From assembly GCA_020137815.1 (NCBI GenBank), contig CM035352.1, positions 994,175 through 1,058,174 on the forward strand: a stretch of 64,000 nucleotides of DNA, in the 5' to 3' direction. The notes beneath the pieces were generated by a model. The model was not told where the DNA came from. It saw only the letters and a program-made list of their open reading frames with translations, and made no database searches. Made by a program: the position numbers and the translations under genes. Numbering within the stretch: the first letter of the stretch is position 1; each line of letters begins with the position of its first letter. The stretch is from Hormiphora californensis (taxonomy: Eukaryota > Ctenophora > Tentaculata > Cydippida > Pleurobrachiidae). Of the stretch, positions 11,901-22,748 are shown piece by piece.

Positions 11901-13229
11901 TAAACTAGATCTAAAGAGTGAAGATACAGAGCTAAAACTAGATCTAAAGAGTGAAGATACAGAGCTAAAACTAGATCTAAAGAGTGAAGATACAGAGCTA
12001 AAACTAGATCTAAAGAGTGAAGATACAGAGCTAAAACTAGATCTAAAGAGTGAAGATACAGAGCTAAAACTAGATCTAAAGAGTGAAGATACAGAGCTAA
12101 AACTAGATCTAAAGAGTGAAGATACAGAGCTAAAACTAGATCTAAAGAGTGAAGATACAGAGCTAAAACTAGATCTAAAGAGTGAAGATACAGAGCTAAA
12201 ACTAGATCTAAAGAGTGAAGATACAGAGCTAAAACTAGATCTAAAGAGTGAAGATACAGAGCTAAAACTAGATCTAAAGAGTGAAGATACAGAGCTAAAA
12301 CTAGATCTAAAGAGTGAAGATACAGAGCTAAAACTAGATCTAAAGAGTGAAGATACAGAGCTAAAACTAGATCTAAAGAGTGAAGATACAGAGCTAAAAC
12401 TAGATCTAAAGAGTGAAGATACAGAGCTAAAACTAGATCTAAAGAGTGAAGATACAGAGCTAAAACTAGATCTAAAGAGTGAAGATACAGAGCTAAAACT
12501 AGATCTAAAGAGTGAAGATACAGAGCTAAAACTAGATCTAAAGAGTGAAGATACAGAGCTAAAACTAGATCTAAAGAGTGAAGATACAGAGCTAAAACTA
12601 GATCTAAAGAGTGAAGATACAGAGCTAAAACTAGATCTAAAGAGTGAAGATACAGAGCTAAAACTAGATCTAAAGAGTGAAGATACAGAGCTAAAACTAG
12701 ATCTAAAGAGTGAAGATACAGAGCTAAAACTAGATCTAAAGAGTGAAGATACAGAGCTAAAACTAGATCTAAAGAGTGAAGATACAGAGCTAAAACTAGA
12801 TCTAAAGAGTGAAGATACAGAGCTAAAACTAGATCTAAAGAGTGAAGATACAGAGCTAAAACTAGATCTAAAGAGTGAAGATACAGAGCTAAAACTAGAT
12901 CTAAAGAGTGAAGATACAGAGCTAAAACTAGATCTAAAGAGTGAAGATACAGAGCTAAAACTAGATCTAAAGAGTGAAGATACAGAGCTAAAACTAGATC
13001 TAAAGAGTGAAGATACAGAGCTAAAACTAGATCTAAAGAGTGAAGATACAGAGCTAAAACTAGATCTAAAGAGTGAAGATACAGAGCTAAAACTAGATCT
13101 AAAGAGTGAAGATACAGAGCTAAAACTAGATCTAAAGAGTGAAGATACAGAGGTAAAACTAGAGTTCTAAAGAGTGAAGATACAGAGCTAAAACTAGATC
13201 TAAAGAGTGAAGATACAGAGCTAAAACTA
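8945..13229. repeat. 33-bp satellite array, about 130 copies
   Basis: Head-to-tail repeats of a 33-bp unit that starts GAAGATACAGAGCTAAAAC and contains the palindrome TAGATCTA. Length 4,285 bp, so about 130 units. The first kilobase mixes two variants (units ending AGT or AGA) and has indels: -3 near 9601, +6 near 9811, +1 near 9838, 9939 and 10103. The rest is almost perfectly homogeneous (one -1 indel near 11903) until decay at 13150. The unit is a multiple of three and one plus frame (EDTELKLDLKS) and two minus frames are open, but there is no ATG, and indels break the frames. Confidence 0.97.
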
Positions 13230-13312
13230 TTAGAATATACGATAGAGAGCTAGATCATTGTGTCTACGCTAAATTGCCCATCAGCGTGGGAATAAGAACA
13301 TTTCCTTGACAG

Positions 13313-14032
13313 TTACCTTTGTTCCTCTTCCTTTTCTTTTTTTGAAAGTTTCTTCACCTCTCCCGTTCTCCAGTCAATCTTCTCTCCTCCACTACCCTCA
13401 ACTCCATCTAGAATCCCCTCATTAGGGTCCTCTAACTTCTCACCAGTTACCCAGTCTATGTTACCAGTCTGAAGTGTTACACAGGTGAGAGGGGAGTTGG
13501 AGTTAGAGGGGAGTTGGGGTAAGAGGGGAGTTGGAGTAAGAGGGGAGTTGGAGTAAGAGGGGAGTTGGAGTTAGAGGGGAGTTGGGGTAAGAGGGGAGTT
13601 GGGGTTAGAGGGGAGTTGGAGTAAGAGGGGAGCTTGATTTGAACTCCTGCGCGTAGCACGGCAAAACGAGGCAAAGAGCTTGGTCTGAGCGCACTGAAGA
13701 AGTCAAAATAGGGAACAGACAGGACGTGCAGGGAAATTTTGAACTCAACATTGAGTAGGGGGTAGGAATCAACATGAGTGAAATCAGGGGATTGAAAAGA
13801 TATCTACCTGATGCAGAAACACGGTATTCTCTGTTTCCTCCTCGACCCCTCGTTTTGTCTTCAACTTGTGTCTATAAAACACCCTATCCTTCCTCTCATT
13901 CCTCTCTCTGTAGTCGGAAAGGGAGAAGTAGAGAAATGTGGTGAGGATCGCTAGAGCAGTGAACATAATGCACAGATACTCGATTGGGAGGTCGATCAGT
14001 TCACGTATCGGGAAGAAATCCTTCAATACCAT
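13313..14032 (-). CDS. small single-pass membrane protein, unidentified
   Basis: Exon 1 is 14032-13808 (75 codons from ATG to a CAG/gtagat donor). Exon 2 starts at 13468 after ttcag and runs in phase to a TAA at 13315-13313. The product is about 127 residues: one hydrophobic helix at residues 17-39 (IEYLCIMFTALAILTTF), then a charged tail with a repeated tryptophan motif (IDWVTGEK and IDWRTGEV) and a lysine/glutamate end. A good donor (CAAAG/gtaact) overlaps the stop, so it could instead splice onward past the satellite array. Not recognised. Confidence 0.5.
13493..13632. repeat. 17-bp tandem repeat
   Basis: About eight copies of a unit close to GAGTTGGAGTAAGAGGG with A/G variation, lying in the intron of the small membrane-protein gene. 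Confidence 0.9.
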
Positions 14033-14310
14033 ATTTAGCAGCTGTGGAAATATTTGTTAATTGAAACTTTTTATTCTGTTGCATTAAAAGAGTTTAACAA
14101 AACTTAAGAAAATAATGCCAGTTTGTTACAAAAAGGAATTAAAATTAATTCAAAACATTAAAACATCAAACACTGGTCACTGCATTTCAAAACAAATTTC
14201 AAAATACTCCCCAACTACTAAAACTTCATCATCAACAATTACTACTACTACTGCACACGTCATCTACAACTACAACTTCATCTGCTTCAACTGCAAATTA
14301 TTTACTAAGT

Positions 14311-15324
14311 CTATTCGGGAAGACTGAAGAGAATACAGTCCCTGTGCGACATAACACAGCACTTTCTACCCCTCACACTCTCTACCAAGTCACCCCCTTG
14401 TCTCTCCAACCTCTTCAATATCTCCACACCTGACAGGAATTAACATTATTATTATTACCCTTATTTGGACATGAAACAATAAGACCATATATGGCAATAT
14501 ACCTGTAGATACAAAGAGAGCAGCGGTGTTCTTCCTTGCAACAAGATTATCCAGGAAATATGTAACACAGCAGGGGGGAAGGATGCCACAGTAACAAGAC
14601 AGGACGGCATTCCTCAGCCCCTCCCTCAAACTCCTCCCCCTCCTAACACCCCTCACAGTCTCACATCCCATGAGCTGTCCAACAACCTCATCTACAACGT
14701 TACCAACCTTCCCCAGAATAGCATCAACGATAAAGAACTGGTCCTCTAAGGGGAGGGTATCCAGTAGGGTAATAACATGTTCCACCAGCCTGAGACAGGC
14801 CTTACTGGCAGGTCCCTCCCATTCCCCCGCGGGACTACCCTCCATGGTTAGCTGAGAGGTGTTGATGAGGTGCAGACTGTACAGGTACAGGGCGGGGCCA
14901 TCATCCGAGGTGTGGAGGATTAGTTCGGCAGTTTTAGTTAGCACACTCCATTGTTCCTCTCTCTGCTGCCGGGCGTGCAGTCGAACTGTCTTGTACTGGG
15001 GCACAATACCTGATGAAAGTGAAGGTTTTAGTGGGTTTTAGACTCTATCTAGTGGACTTTTAGTGGGGTTCTAGTTGGGGTTTAGATGCGAGTTTAGTGG
15101 AAACTGGAGCTCATTGGTGTGTGAGAGTTTATCACGCAATGTAACTTACGTAAAACAAATTGCCACAGTTGTGCCCTATTCTGAGCCTTGCTCCGAGATG
15201 ACTCTAGTAGGCACGCCTCAATCCCCTTTAAGTCAATCTCCTCAGACTGTAGTTGCTCCTTCCGGTGGCGAGATACCCCCAAACTGTTGAGGTAGTTGGT
15301 CCTGAAATCCTTTTCTACCGTCAT
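14311..15324 (-). CDS. TBC1D7: TBC1 domain family member 7
   Basis: TBC1D7 is the third subunit of the TSC1-TSC2 complex, the RHEB GTPase-activating complex that restrains mTORC1 at the lysosome. Three exons: 15324-15150, 15009-14503 and 14429-14311 (TAG), phases consistent, 266 residues (human about 293). The N-terminus (MTVEKDFRTNYLNSLGV) and the segment RAQLWQFVLRIVPQYKTVRL align with human NFRSVYYEKVGF and RALVWKVLLGILPP. The family's YLRMYQLESG stretch is seen as LYLYSLHLINTS. Helical repeats rich in leucine follow. As in other TBC1D7 proteins I see no catalytic IxxDxxR and YxQ finger motifs. ZFYVE19 ends about 510 bp upstream on the same strand. Confidence 0.85.
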
Positions 15325-15449
15325 TATTGTTGAGGCATTCTGAGGGAGGGAGGGCTGATTTCCCGGGTATGTTATCTGTTACCAAATGTACTCGGTTACT
15401 CCAATTGATTGTACTGTATACACGAAACTTGCGTTTGTACACTGTAGCT

Positions 15450-15534
15450 AAGGGGTTGCTAAGTTGCTAAGTAACTTAGCAACTTAGCAATCCCTTAGCA
15501 ACCCCTATATCAACTGTACACTGTACAGTTGATA
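15450..15534. repeat. two adjacent inverted repeats upstream of TBC1D7
   Basis: 15450-15505 folds with 13-bp arms AGGGGTTGCTAAG / CTTAGCAACCCCT around an inner palindrome TTGCTAAGT/AACTTAGCAA. 15508-15534 is a second palindrome, TATCAACTGTAC / GTACAGTTGATA. Both lie between the TBC1D7 start and the ZFYVE19 stop, so they could be regulatory or a small foldback element. Confidence 0.8.
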
Positions 15535-15752
15535 AGCTATTAGCTGTTAGATGAGACAAGAAAGAGAGTACTTCCATTTTACAGGGGAAAAAAGTATTAC
15601 AACTTCCATATGGAATTTCAGGGGTAATTTAATCAAACACAACTACCTACTATAATACATCATTTAGAAAATCTCCACACCAGCTAAAAAATTAAACCAA
15701 GTCTTCAAAAACAACTTCAAAAACAACTTTACAGTCCTTACTTCACCATATA

Positions 15753-15826
15753 TATGGGCATCACACAACACCATATATGGGCATCACACAACACCATATA
15801 TGGGCATCACACAACACCAAATACGG
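15753..15826. repeat. 23-bp tandem repeat, three copies
   Basis: Three near-identical copies of CCATATATGGGCATCACACA plus three bases, immediately 3' of the ZFYVE19 stop codon, so probably inside its 3' UTR. A related CCATATATGGG occurs at 24397. Confidence 0.85.
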
Positions 15827-15836
15827 TCATTTCTTT

Positions 15837-17516
15837 CTACAGTTCCAGGTTGTATTTCTTATGGCGGGAGGTTCTTTTGAAAATCGCGGGTTTGTGGTCC
15901 TTCAAATCAAATTCATCGTGGCCCTCCCTGTGTGGAGAAAGTTACTAGTCAACTGAATTGGTGCAGATGTGTTCCCTAATACTTGGGTTTCCTGGTACAT
16001 AACTGATTGGCAGTAATGTCACACCCCACCTGATTGGTGACGCAGTCACCCCTACAGCACAGTGCGGCTAAACGTAATAGGGATGTCGTTACACACACCC
16101 CACCTGATTACATACCTGAAACACCGCTTGCAGTAGAGATCATTGTCACACTCCGCACACCGCACCTCTGCATCCCTGTTACACACACAGCACCAGGGTA
16201 ACTCATCCTCCTCCTCCTTCCTTTCTTCCTCGCCCCCCTCTTTTATCGTCAGATCAGCACCTGATCAAGTAGCAATGAACGGGAATAATGCGATAGCAAA
16301 CTAATTCAGGCCTGTCATTGTGTTGATACAAAGTTACCCCTCCCTTGCCAGCGCGTGAAAGAAGGGTTATTTCGTAACCAAGCTATTATGTACCTGCTCT
16401 CATATCGAGTGCTGCTTCCTCAGCGGTTTTCCTTAACAGATACTCAACCTGCTCAGCTTCAGTCAGGTGGGAGATATCCCTGATACCTGTATTATTAGAT
16501 AACCCTCGTGCTCCCCCTCCTCCTGCTGTAATGTGGGTTTAGAGTGGGTTTAGTGTGGGTTTAGAGGGGTTAAGAGTGGGTTTAGTGTGGGTTTAGAGGG
16601 GTTTAGTGTGGGTTTAGAGGGGTTAAGTGTGTGTTTTTAGTTTACGAAGTTACCCCTATTATGCTCGTTGCCAATTTTTTGTTAGATTGTTACCTATAAG
16701 GTGCGATGAGCCTTCCTTGAGTGCCCTCGCCCTTGCTTCTAGATCATCCAACTGGCCACCATCACCACCACCAGTACCATCACCACCAGTACCAGTACCT
16801 CCATTATCCAGTCTACATTCTTCATTCACTTGTTCAACTAGATCATCTACCTGCATTTAGCATTAGGTTGTTTTAAAACAAAAAATAGTTTCTTGCTTTA
16901 CCCTATCTCACTGTGCCCCTAGTTTGAACAAAACAAAGAGTTCCCTACCCGATCAGTCATGGGTTTGACATCAACGTAAAGCTGAATAACAGGTTCTCTT
17001 GGTGGTGGAGGTCGTCCCATCATTTTGTTAAGTTTTGATTGGATCTCGTACTCAGATGGCCTCTTGGTAAGCGATCTCTTCTGACCTCCCCGAAGTGCTT
17101 TCAGTCTCGTTTCCAGTTCGTCATCGGTTACAGTTCGGTTTAGTGGCGGCTTTGATGGTCCCCCTCCAATCTCTGGGGAATAGAAGTTGTATTTAGTTAC
17201 AGCCACTGAATACATTTAAATTGAAATTTCTTCTATTTTCTAACTGAAGTAGTGTATCTACCTTCTTTTTGTAGAAATTTTGGTAGGCCAAGAGGGGTAG
17301 GATTGGGGTTTTGTGCAGCGGCTTTACAGTCAGAGCATACATCGCTCACCAAACATTTTGAACAAACCGAGTGTTTGCATTTTGGACAACACAACTGAAA
17401 AAAGTGATCACAGTTTTAAAGTGAATAAGCCAGGGTTACGTGTATAATATCCGTTACGGTACCTCACGCGTGAAGAGGCCGAATTTAGTAGAGCATACGA
17501 AACACCGGCCATCCAT
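15837..17516 (-). CDS. ZFYVE19: FYVE-type zinc finger protein 19 / ANCHR
   Basis: ANCHR keeps VPS4 at the midbody in the abscission (NoCut) checkpoint. Seven exons: 17516-17463, 17394-17262, 17172-16949, 16850-16694, 16525-16394, 16260-16116 and 15927-15837, all in phase, 311 residues (human about 470). Residues 1-42 hold an eight-cysteine FYVE-like finger (C5, C8, C21, C24, C29, C32, C38, C41) starting MDGRCFVCSTKFGLF, like human MESRCYGCAVKFTLF. Middle: MIM-like helices (DDELETRLKALRGGQK, EYEIQSKLNKMMG, LDDLEARARALK) that would bind VPS4 MIT domains. C-terminus: B-box-like finger DELPWCCVCNRDAEVRCAEC then REGHDEFDLKDH, as in human. The FYVE finger is short between ligands 6 and 7 and lacks the RRHHCR phosphoinositide motif. 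Confidence 0.94.
16530..16640. repeat. GTGGGTTTAG tandem repeat in a ZFYVE19 intron
   Basis: About nine imperfect copies of an 11-12 bp unit (GTGGGTTTAGA, GGGGTTTAGT) between ZFYVE19 exons 4 and 5. It resembles a degenerate G-rich telomere-type sequence. Confidence 0.8.
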
Positions 17517-17569
17517 TGTGTCATTCTACACAAGAGAAACGTTGTTACAGTGCTACACAGTCTTAGATG

Positions 17570-18244
17570 CAGAGCTTAGCTGAGGAGATGACAGAAATTG
17601 TTTTGACATTCGAGTGCTAACACTCAAAACACCCAGATAGTAAATTTTAACATTTCCCGCAGAATCCCGTCAAAGCGGAAACAAAAAGAATCCCGGGCGC
17701 AATTATAATCTAGGTGCCTTGCAGCATGTTTACAGGTGCGTGCTACACTTTGTAACGTGTAAGGGACCAGTTACAGATTTGGAACCGGGCGTCAGTTTCC
17801 TGATGGGAGAATTTTTGCACACTGCTGACAATGAATCCTGCTCAACTCCCCATTCATTATAGCTGTAAATTTAGTCGCGCATTGTAAATTATGACGGCTA
17901 TAGCCACGCTACCACATGAATCGATAACCCTAAAAAAGGCCGTAACCCGTCTCGACCGCCAAAATAGATGAATTGTTAGCAATGGAAGACAGTAGACACC
18001 CGTCACCCAGATTTTAAATTTTAAGTGTTAACTTTGCCCGTCAAAAACGGGCGCCGTTACGATCTGGGTGTTTGGAGGCCTGTTTACAGGTGCACGCTGC
18101 CAAAAAAGTTGATTCACTAAAATGGCTCTACCGCCAAACCACTCAACCGTTTTGGCTGATTCAAAGTTTATATGGTAGGGAATGTCAAGGCCTAACCCAA
18201 ACCCCAACCCTAACCCTACTTTAGCCCTAACCCTAAAAAACCGT
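17570..18244. repeat. dispersed repeat fragments and telomere-like tract
   Basis: Two related blocks at 17613-17755 and 17995-18100 share CCCAGAT..AAATTTTAA, CCCGTCAAA and GTTTACAGGTGC..GCTGCC-type segments. At 18181-18240 there is a degenerate CCCTAA tract (AACCCTAACCCT and GCCCTAACCCTAA). No gene seen upstream of ZFYVE19 here. Confidence 0.6.
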
Positions 18245-18842
18245 TTGTCAGCACTCCCAAAACAGCCAGATTTTAACGCTGGCCGTCAAAAACACGAAGA
18301 AGGGAAATTTTAAAATTTGCGACTTAATTTTAACCGCCGCGCGGCGCACCTCTAATGGTATGGCTCCGCGCGGCGTACATAAGCATCGTTGTTTGATAAA
18401 ATCGCGCGTTACTGTTATCGAAACAGATGGGTCTGGCAAAGTCAAACCAGTCCACACTCGTGCCGAAAATGGGGTGTGGCAGAGCCAAACAAGTCCACTG
18501 TTGAAGCGGAATTATACAAGACCGGATTGTCAAGTTGGGTGAAGCCGGCCATAACTTAGAAAGAGTTGGCATTTCCAGAAGTGTACACCGTTAGACAAGT
18601 TAAAACAACCAATTAACGAACAAAATAAATGAATTAAGTCGACAATTAACAAACTAAAGCACTGAAAATTTGAGTCCATAATAACACATCCCCAAATTAA
18701 TAACTCCTCCATGGCAGACGAGTCACTCCAGGATTCATAGATCTTCTTAGACAAGTTTCAGAATTCCCTATCTCTCAGATATCCTGAAACAAGGGGGTTA
18801 GAAATTAGGAAACAAACTAAGCAGTCTACACTTAATTCTAAA

Positions 18843-18949
18843 TAAATTCAGAGTAACTATAACAAATGTTATTCCTCAGTAAGTTTAGCCGGATACAATA
18901 ACTGTACCACAACCAAATAGGAACAGATATAGGATATCATCAGAAAAGG
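18843..18949 (-). ncRNA. C/D snoRNA (copy of 22479-22586)
   Basis: Box C CTGATGA at 18943-18937, box D CTGA at 18851-18848 and an internal D'-like CTGA. Guide next to D would pair with 28S AGTAACTAT. Lies in the intron between duplicated exons 18981-19050 and 18783. Confidence 0.65.
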
Positions 18950-19111
18950 TCAGATTGGAACTGAAATCCGATCAACTTACCAGATTGATTTGAGTAAGAT
19001 GTGGAGAAGAAACCAGGGAACGAAACCAATCCTGAGAACTCATTTGATACCTGTGAAATAAAGATTATTAGAAAGGGCCTCCTATCATACAGCATTTGAA
19101 ATATTAAATTT

Positions 19112-19186
19112 GAAATGTCAGGTTATGTAGCCAAAGAATTATCATCAGATGAAGTCTGATTCGTCATCTTGATATCATCACACTAA
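19112..19186 (-). ncRNA. C/D snoRNA (copy of 22749-22823)
   Basis: Box C GTGATGA at 19181-19175, overlapping D'/C' TCTGATGAT, and box D CTGA at 19121-19118. It is nearly identical to the snoRNA at 22749-22823. Confidence 0.75.
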
Positions 19187-19264
19187 ACGAACAGACTGAC
19201 AAAAGGACAAACTAAAACCTACCAATTAAGTTAGGAAAATAGAGTTGAGCTTCGCCGGTCGGGC

Positions 19265-20178
19265 AAATGTGCAGAAAACTTTTTGTGCACGTTACATGTT
19301 ACAAAGTGTTACAAAGTGTTACATAGTGTTACAAAGTGTTACATAGTGTTACAAAGTGTTACATAGTGTTACAAAGTGTTACAAAGTGTCACAAAGTGTT
19401 ACATAGTGTCACAAAGTGTTACAAATTGTTACAAAGTGTTACAAATTGTTACAAAAACACAAGGATTTGTAGCGAAGCAAATTTTCAATCTTTGACCAAA
19501 AAATTGATTTTGGAAAAATTTTATTTCTTTTTCCAACAGAAACGTTGTATATCATCTTATTAAGTACAAAGAATCGATTACCAATGAAAAAAGTCGATTG
19601 GGTCACAACTCACAGGTGACTCAGCACATTGGGGGCCTCTGAGAGGCACAATACTTCTAATACCACTCTAAAAACTTTACCGTTGTCTAAAGTTCATATT
19701 TTTCTTTACCAAATGGACTATTTCAGCCCTGATTTCCACAGTCGATGACATCGGAGGCTCAAAACATCCGCAAATTAGTAAAAAAGTGTATGTTTTAACC
19801 CTAGAAATGATTTAAAACTTTTAGATGTGTTCTAGAAAGACGCCAAAGTCGTTCAAATTACTTATTCACCAACCGTTGAAAATTTGCTTCGCTACAAATC
19901 CTTGTCTTTTGTAACAATTTGTAACACTTTGTAACAATTTGTAACACTTTGTAACACTTTGTAACAATTTGTGACACTATGTAACACTATGTAACACTTT
20001 GTAACACTATGTAACACTTTGTAACACTATGTAACACTTTGTAACACTATGTAACACTTTGTAACACTATGTAACACTTTGTAACACTATGTAACACTAT
20101 GTAACACTTTGTAACACTATGTAACACTTTGTAACATGTGCAGAAAACTTTTTGTGCACGTTACATGTTACAAAGTGT
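19265..20178. mobile_element. 0.9-kb palindromic element with arms of 9-10 bp tandem repeats
   Basis: Left arm (19269-19500) is GTGCAGAAAACTTTTTGTGC.. followed by many TTACAAAGTG / TTACATAGTG units and AGGATTTGTAGCGAAGCAAA. The right arm (about 19875-20135) is its inverted complement: TTTGCTTCGCTACAAATCCT then CACTTTGTAA / CACTATGTAA units. The 22-bp imperfect palindrome of the left end recurs in the same orientation at 20135-20156. About 370 bp of unique DNA forms the loop. No transposase frame. It looks like a non-autonomous foldback element and interrupts the duplicated copy A. Confidence 0.7.
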
Positions 20179-20509
20179 GAATATGAATATGAATATGAAT
20201 ATGAACTTCACAATTTATATCGAGTCAATATAAGAAAATATATGACTCTCCCGCTCTTACACTATACGTATAAAATATAGTTAAAAATTAAGTACATTAA
20301 TATACGCTACCAGGCCGAGGCTAATAGCACAACAGCAGTTACCTAAAGCGGGACAAACACACACAGACGAACCAAAGAGACTGGTAACAATGAGCTGAGA
20401 GCTAAACGGACAGATAAATTTAACCAGATTTAATAAATTACTAAAATCGAATAGAAAAAGGCGAATAAGTTAGTTAAAAATACGGTAGTTACAAAACACC
20501 ACCACATAT

Positions 20510-20575
20510 ACACACACACTCACACACACACACTCACACACACACACACACACAACTCACACTCAGACTCACACT
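20510..20575. repeat. (CA)n microsatellite
   Basis: CA and CACT repeats. The remaining DNA of 20179-21054 shows no gene that I can support. Confidence 0.85.
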
Positions 20576-21054
20576 CACACTTATACCCCAACATCCAAAA
20601 AATAAAGACATACACAAAACACAAATAAGTTAAGTTAAATAAGTTAATTAAAAAATGGTCATCACACAAGAGAACACAAAGGTGCACACACAAACGGACA
20701 CAGCATACCTAGACTACTTGGAAACAGTAAACCATGTTTAGCACACATCGTTAACATAAAAATAGTAAGATTGTCATTGATAAATACGTACTCATCATCA
20801 CTTTCGAAGTGTTCATTTACAGTCTGCAGAAATAACTGCACTTTCCGCCGTTTTCGTAACGGTACTCGTTTCTTGTAACTGTTTTCTCCTGGCCCATACT
20901 CGGCCAATTCTCTACTACCCTCAGACTCTACCCCATATCTCGGTTGCCAAGATCCTACTAACCCATACACCCACCACACACAAACGAACAAGAATAATCA
21001 CTCAAAAAACCCTAGCTCTGAACAAATATGTGAAGGACATCTCTCCTAACTCAG

Positions 21055-21725
21055 GATGGTGGTGAAATAGGACGGATGATGGAGGATAGGAACAGGATGA
21101 TGGAGGATAGGATGGATGGTGAAGGATGGATAGTGGAGGATAGGAAAGATGGTGGGGGATTGGACGGATGATGGAGGATAGGACATATGGTGGAGCAGGG
21201 GCGGTGCGCGGCTTTCACCCGCTCTGGTCAAAATGCGGCCGAAACATTTTTAACTCGCGCGTTCCGTCGAAATACCCAATGCGGACGATCCGCATTGGCT
21301 ATTTTGACGTAGCGCGCCGATCAAAAAATACTGCGACGGCAAAAAAACCTGTGTGGCGCGCGGATTTCACTAAAAATCTCATTTGAAACATCAAATTTGG
21401 AGAAAAATTGACCCTTTTCCTTGAATTTTTTCTTTTTCTCTCCGTGATCCAAAGTAAAAATGCGGACGCGTCCGCATCGTCCGCATGGCAGAGCCGCCCC
21501 TGTGGTGGAGGATAGGACGGGTGGTGGAAAATGGGACGGATGATGGAGGATAGGACGGATGGTCGAGGATAGGACGAATGGTGGAGGATGGGACAGATGG
21601 TGGAGGATATTACAGATGGTGGATGATAGGACGGATGATGGAGGAGGAGGATAGGACGGATGGTGGATGGGACGGATGGTGGAGGATAGGACGGATGGTG
21701 GAGGATAGGACGAATGGTGGTCGGT
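21055..21725. repeat. GGATGGTGGAGGATAGGAC minisatellite
   Basis: Irregular tandem repeats of about 18-20 bp (GGATGGTGGAGGATAGGAC), at 21055-21195 and 21503-21725, interrupted by the MITE at 21196-21502. Confidence 0.9.
21196..21502. mobile_element. hAT-type MITE, 307 bp
   Basis: Ends are CAGGGGCGG ... CCGCCCCTG, the classic hAT terminal form. It is flanked by 8-bp direct repeats TGGTGGAG (21188-21195 and 21503-21510), the hAT target-duplication length, although the minisatellite around it also contains this word. Interior is GC-rich with GCGGACGATCCGC-type palindromes. No coding capacity. Confidence 0.8.
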
Positions 21726-22082
21726 GGAGGGTGTCACCCCCCCCCTTATAATCGCGCCCGTCAAAAACACGAGGAAGCGAAATTTTAAAGTGCGTTTCAA
21801 ACGACTTGACCTGAGATTCCTGGAAATTCAGGATTTCCCCTTTGTAAATACACGCGCAATGCGCCAAATTCCAAGAATTACGGGTCAAGTCGCTTGAAAC
21901 GGACTTTAAAATTTGCGATTTATATTTATTTTTAACCGTCGCGCGGCGCACCTCTACTGGTATGGCTCCGCGCGACGTACAAAAGCATCGTTCTTTGATT
22001 AAATCGCGCGTTACTGTTATCGGAACAAATGGGCCCGGTAATGTCAAACCAGTCCACTCGTTCCGAAAATCTGTCTCACGCC

Positions 22083-22140
22083 GCCGACCCAATCTGAGCG
22101 CACTGTCAATGGCCGCCGCCATACAGCCAAAAATGGGGTC
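22083..22140. repeat. dispersed repeat with CTGAGCGCACTGTC core
   Basis: A word close to GACCCATCTGAGCGCACTGT followed by AAATGGGGT is also found at 50090-50140 and 62866-62915, and partly near 13681. It marks a dispersed repeat family. Confidence 0.6.
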
Positions 22141-22478
22141 TTGCGGAGCCAAACAAGTCCACACTTGGCATTTGAAGCCGAATTACACAAGACCGGACTG
22201 CCAAGTTGGGTGAATATTGCCAGAACTGTACACCGGTAGACAAGTCAAAACAACCAATTAACGAACAAAATGAATAAAAGTCTGCAATTAACAAACTAAA
22301 GCACTGAAAATCTGAGTCCATAATAATACATCCTCAAATGAATAACTCCTCTATGGCAGACGAGTTACTCCAGGATTCATCGATCTTTATCAGCAGGTTT
22401 CCAGAATCTTTTAGAACTCCTGAAACAAGGGGGTTAGAAATTTAGGAAACAAATTATGTAGTCTGTGCTGAATTCTAG

Positions 22479-22586
22479 AAAAATTCAGAGTAACTATAAC
22501 AAATGTTATTCCTCAGTAAGTTTAGCCGGATACAATAACTGTATCACAACCAAATAGGAACAGATATAGGATATCATCAGAATAGT
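22479..22586 (-). ncRNA. C/D snoRNA, long form
   Basis: Box C CTGATGA at 22580-22574 and box D CTGA at 22487-22484, with an internal CTGA (TTACTGAGG). The guide before D (TTATAGTTACT) is complementary to 28S AGTAACTAT in the peptidyl-transferase region. A near-copy lies at 18843-18949. Confidence 0.7.
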
Positions 22587-22748
22587 CAGATCTGTTACTG
22601 AAAACAGATTCACTTACCAGATTGATCCGAGTAAGATGTGGAGAAGAAATTAAGGAACGAAACCAATCCTGAGAACACATTTGATACCTGTGAGATAACG
22701 ATTATTAGAAAGGGCCTATTGTAACACAGCATTTGAAATATCAACTTT

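Larger units (their letters stand above)
18245..19264 (-). repeat. segmental duplication, copy A (truncated snoRNA-host end)
   Basis: This block repeats 21755-22890 in the same order and orientation. It contains the same exon pair (18981-19050 and the start of a terminal exon at 18783), the same two intronic snoRNAs and the same upstream segment with CGCGCGGCGCACCTCTA. The match stops at GCTTCGCCGGTCGGGC (19264), exactly where the palindromic element begins. Confidence 0.9.

Noticed and set aside
8945-13229. CRISPR-like array
   Set aside because: The units are contiguous 33-bp tandem copies with no unique spacers and no associated genes; this is a eukaryotic satellite.
18181-18240. Telomere or chromosome end
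   Set aside because: The CCCTAA copies are few and degenerate, and genes and repeats continue on both sides; at most an interstitial remnant. A similar weak tract is at 51115-51175.
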